Assembly (NCBI GenBank): GCA_946184595.1
Contig: CAMHFM010000043.1
Span: 1 to 6,479 of the forward strand
Length of the DNA: 6,479 bases
Direction of reading: 5' to 3'
From: an uncultured Azospirillum sp.
Lineage (GTDB): Bacteria; Pseudomonadota; Alphaproteobacteria; RF32; CAG-239
Shown here: one piece after another, positions 4,664-6,479 of the stretch
Layout: every line of letters begins with the position of its first letter
Numbering within the stretch: the stretch's first letter is position 1
The notes under the pieces: model-generated
The model's input: only the letters and a program-made list of their open reading frames with translations
Database searches by the model: none
What the model was told of the DNA's origin: nothing
Translations under genes and position numbers: made by a program

Positions 4664-5572
4664 ATGGAAAATTATAAAAACATTATTCCGTTAAATTTAT
4701 CGCAGCAAAATGAATTTATGGCTTGGTATTGTTTGGAACATCATCAAACAGATAAGTTCAAAGAATTGCTGGAAGCGGGGATGCCATTGTCCGGATTTAT
4801 GCTGACAAGTATGGTGTTTTTCGAGTACAGCGATAAGGTCATTAAGGAAATTTTGCTTGTTTCTGAGAATGTTGAAAAAGACGTTGTCCCTTGGATGAAA
4901 GCGTATTTTCAGATTACTGATTTGGCTGATGTTTTGCCAGAGTTTGAGTCACTTTTGCCTGACGATTATCCGACGAATGATGAATGCGTACAACTTAAGT
5001 TGTGGAACGTGCTTTTAGGTCGCAAGCAATTTGATTTGTTGGCTCAAAATGCGCCGGAGATTTTGGAAAATGTAAAATCTTATCAGGCTCTGGTTGCCCT
5101 TGAAAAGTGTGATTTTGAGAAGTATGCCCCTCTTGCTTTGGAACAAGGTTATCCGGGAGCGGTGTTATCTGTTCCTGATGGTTGGAAGTATCTGATTGAC
5201 CACGGTTTTGTTGAATGGCTTTTGGATAAACTAAGTACCTTCGATTCACTGTTGCCTCGAGAGGATATAATTGCCTATTGTGTGCAAAAAGGGTATGTCG
5301 ATGAACTCTATAAAGCTAAAGAGTATGCGGAACTTCTGGAGCATGAGCAATTTGACGTCTTTGTCAAAAATCACAGTTTCAATTCCGTGTTTTTGGAGAC
5401 TTATCCTGAGCATGTGGATTGGGAGGATTTGTGGAAATACACTACAAGCCAATCTAACAGAAAGTACTTGATTCAAGAAGCCTTTAAAAACCGTTATGAA
5501 ACGAAAAATTATGATTTTTTGTGGAAGCATGGCGGTTGGTGGACCAAATGGCGTCTTTTGACTGCGATGTAA
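4664..5572 (+). CDS. Hypothetical protein, 302 aa, probably helical solenoid
   Basis: I do not recognise a family. There is no signal peptide or membrane segment. It is acidic, rich in Leu, Glu, Tyr and Trp, and appears almost wholly alpha-helical. Helix-turn-helix units of about 30 residues seem to recur, for example FKELLEAGMPLSGFML (32-47), FEKYAPLALEQGYPGAVLSV (151-170), then GWKYLIDHGFVEWLLDKL (173-190) and YVDELYKAKEYAELL (211-225). This recalls ankyrin-like or other alpha-solenoid scaffolds, but no repeat family consensus is clear. The C-terminus is rich in Trp (LWKHGGWWTKWRLLTAM). The start is the ATG at 4664; a TTG six bases earlier is less likely. It has a near-consensus promoter but no Shine-Dalgarno sequence, like the 201-aa gene at 2906. 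It is divergent from ssrA and followed directly by a strong terminator. A role as a protein-binding scaffold is only a guess. Confidence 0.8.
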   Translation: MENYKNIIPLNLSQQNEFMAWYCLEHHQTDKFKELLEAGMPLSGFMLTSMVFFEYSDKVIKEILLVSENVEKDVVPWMKAYFQITDLADVLPEFESLLPDDYPTNDECVQLKLWNVLLGRKQFDLLAQNAPEILENVKSYQALVALEKCDFEKYAPLALEQGYPGAVLSVPDGWKYLIDHGFVEWLLDKLSTFDSLLPREDIIAYCVQKGYVDELYKAKEYAELLEHEQFDVFVKNHSFNSVFLETYPEHVDWEDLWKYTTSQSNRKYLIQEAFKNRYETKNYDFLWKHGGWWTKWRLLTAM

Positions 5573-5574
5573 TT

Positions 5575-5606
5575 AAAAAGCTGTGGGGAAACCGCAGCTT
5601 TTTTTT
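5575..5606 (+). terminator. Intrinsic terminator after the 302-aa gene
   Basis: AAAAAGCTGTGG (5575-5586), a GGAAA loop and CCGCAGCTTTTT (5592-5603) make a 12-bp stem with one U-G pair. The T run extends to 5606. It starts 2 bp after the stop codon. Confidence 0.9.
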
Positions 5607-5640
5607 GTGTTTAGTAAATGAGTGTGATAGCGTTTTGAGT

Positions 5641-5646
5641 GAGGAG
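5641..5646 (+). promoter_or_regulatory. Shine-Dalgarno site that fixes the folA-like start
   Basis: GAGGAG, 7 nt before the ATG at 5654. It overlaps the start of the longer frame that would open at a GTG at 5639, so the ATG is preferred. Confidence 0.8.
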
Positions 5647-5653
5647 AAAAATC

Positions 5654-6229
5654 ATGAAAATAGCTGTTTGGTGTCGACATAAAGATGACAATATCATTGG
5701 AATAGGGCCACATATTCCGTGGCGTATTTCTTCTGATTTTAAGCGTTTTCGTCGTTTGACGGAAGAGCAATATATGCTTGCCGGACAAACAACTTATGAG
5801 ACTTTTCCCAACCGCACGTTGCCCAACCGCAAGATTATCGTATTGACGTTTGAGGCGGACTATGAAGTCTCTGACCCGCAAAACCATTTTGTGGTCACGG
5901 ATGTTAAGAAACTCAAAGAGTTTGAACATGATTTGTATATCTCCGGCGGGTCAAGTATTTATAAGCTTTTTATGACTAATGAGTCCGATAAACTCAGACC
6001 GGATATTGTGGTTGATTGTATGTATTGCGGTGAGCTAAATCCGGAGTTAGACGGTCCAAAAGTTGATATTACACCGTGTATTGAGGCGATGAAAAAGAAT
6101 TATCGCCAGATTTCCAAAGATTATGAGTTAGATAATATCATCACCACCGTGTGGGTCAAAAAAGGTGCGTTTATCGAGCAATCAACGCTGAAACATATAA
6201 TAGAAGCCATAGAAGCCGACTATCAGTAA
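5654..6229 (+). CDS. folA: Dihydrofolate reductase-like protein
   Basis: Reduces 7,8-dihydrofolate to tetrahydrofolate with NADPH, for thymidylate, purine and amino-acid synthesis in the cytoplasm. The usual DHFR blocks appear in order. IIGIGPHIPWRISSDFKRFRRLT (14-36) holds the Trp of the family PW motif (W23) and Asp28 in the place of the catalytic acid. YMLAGQTTYETFPNRTLPNRKIIVLT (40-65) covers the NADPH-binding segment, with GQTTYE in place of the usual GRxTxE. LYISGGSSIYKLFM (94-107) has the conserved GG pair. At 191 residues it is longer than the common form of about 160; the extra length is in a loop around 108-137 and a C-terminal helix after about 170. The N-terminal strand AVWCRHKDDN is also unusual. 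thyA, a frequent partner of folA, is not in the window. The divergence leaves room for a DHFR-superfamily reductase with another pterin or related substrate. Confidence 0.8.
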   Translation: MKIAVWCRHKDDNIIGIGPHIPWRISSDFKRFRRLTEEQYMLAGQTTYETFPNRTLPNRKIIVLTFEADYEVSDPQNHFVVTDVKKLKEFEHDLYISGGSSIYKLFMTNESDKLRPDIVVDCMYCGELNPELDGPKVDITPCIEAMKKNYRQISKDYELDNIITTVWVKKGAFIEQSTLKHIIEAIEADYQ

Positions 6230-6301
6230 AAAAAACTTGGATTTTAAGCGATTGCGTCGTAATTATCTCTTTGTTCATATACTTAAAAGGAAGCAAAATA
6301 A

Positions 6302-6479
6302 ATGCTTATAAATACAAACATTTTGAATTCTGAAGAAAGTTGGCAACATCAATTTAGTATATATGAAAATTATCATCAAAAATATAGCCACATATATAAA
6401 CCTGAAAACTTTTTTTACCATCCTTATTTGTTAGAAAAATTTTCTCAATCTAATCTTAGTAAAAGTGAGTTACAGAATA
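6302..6479 (+). CDS. Start of an unrecognised gene, cut by the window end
   Basis: From the ATG at 6302 an open frame of 59 codons runs to the window end without a stop. AAAAGGAA (6285-6292) lies about 10 nt upstream and could serve as the ribosome-binding site. The peptide begins MLINTNILNSEESWQHQF and is rich in Tyr, His, Asn and Phe (YENYHQKYSHIY, then NFFYHPYLLEKF). It has no signal peptide, and no family can be named from this fragment. It is 72 bp downstream of the folA-like gene on the same strand with no terminator hairpin between them, so the two may be co-transcribed. Base composition is more AT-rich than in folA. The frame could be chance in such AT-rich DNA, but the ribosome-binding site and position favour a gene. 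Confidence 0.6.
   Translation, partial: MLINTNILNSEESWQHQFSIYENYHQKYSHIYKPENFFYHPYLLEKFSQSNLSKSELQN

Noticed and set aside
4995..5530. Minus-strand open frames of 84 and 94 codons inside the 302-aa gene
   Set aside because: They are shadow frames opposite a long coding sequence that has its own promoter and terminator; no start signals were seen.
5573..5929. Minus-strand 118-codon frame opposite the folA-like gene
   Set aside because: It overlaps a clear DHFR-like gene and a terminator in antisense, and its protein shows no domain.

Overview
The window comes from an AT-rich bacterial chromosome and reads as alphaproteobacterial. The best evidence is a circularly permuted, two-piece ssrA (tmRNA) gene on the minus strand at about 4258-4538. 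Right after it on the same strand come an alphaproteobacterial-type SspB, ending in VVSIDAFRKK, and a small ribbon-helix-helix protein of the type often found with it. Strong AT bias and several orphan hypothetical genes suggest an uncultured, perhaps host-associated lineage, but that is inference.

Layout. 33-1410 (minus): a secreted protein of unknown function with its own promoter and a tandem 11-bp operator-like repeat, preceded by a short-form serine O-acetyltransferase (cysE). 1504-2796 (plus): an alpha/beta hydrolase with a charged tail, then a YhcH/YjgK/YiaL (DUF386) sugar-anomerase-like protein, each followed by a clear terminator. 2906-3511 (plus): an unrecognised 201-residue protein with its own promoter. 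3538-4538 (minus): the ssrA > sspB > RHH cluster, converging on the preceding gene and sharing a 15-bp terminator stem with it. 4664-5572 (plus): an unrecognised 302-residue, probably all-helical protein, transcribed divergently from ssrA. 5654-6229 (plus): a dihydrofolate reductase-like protein. From 6302 a further unrecognised gene runs off the window.

How the genes fit together. The best-supported functional unit is the trans-translation module. The tmRNA encodes a degradation tag read as (A)ANDNNVAPVALAA, and the neighbouring gene encodes SspB, the adaptor that delivers tagged proteins to ClpXP. The other genes look like separate single-gene transcription units, most with a recognisable promoter or terminator. 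No mobile element, CRISPR array, tRNA or rRNA was seen. The most interesting points are the permuted tmRNA with only 5 nt between its two acceptor-stem halves, its tag sequence and linkage to sspB, the tandem repeat upstream of the secreted protein, and two orphan proteins with good promoters but no visible Shine-Dalgarno sequence.
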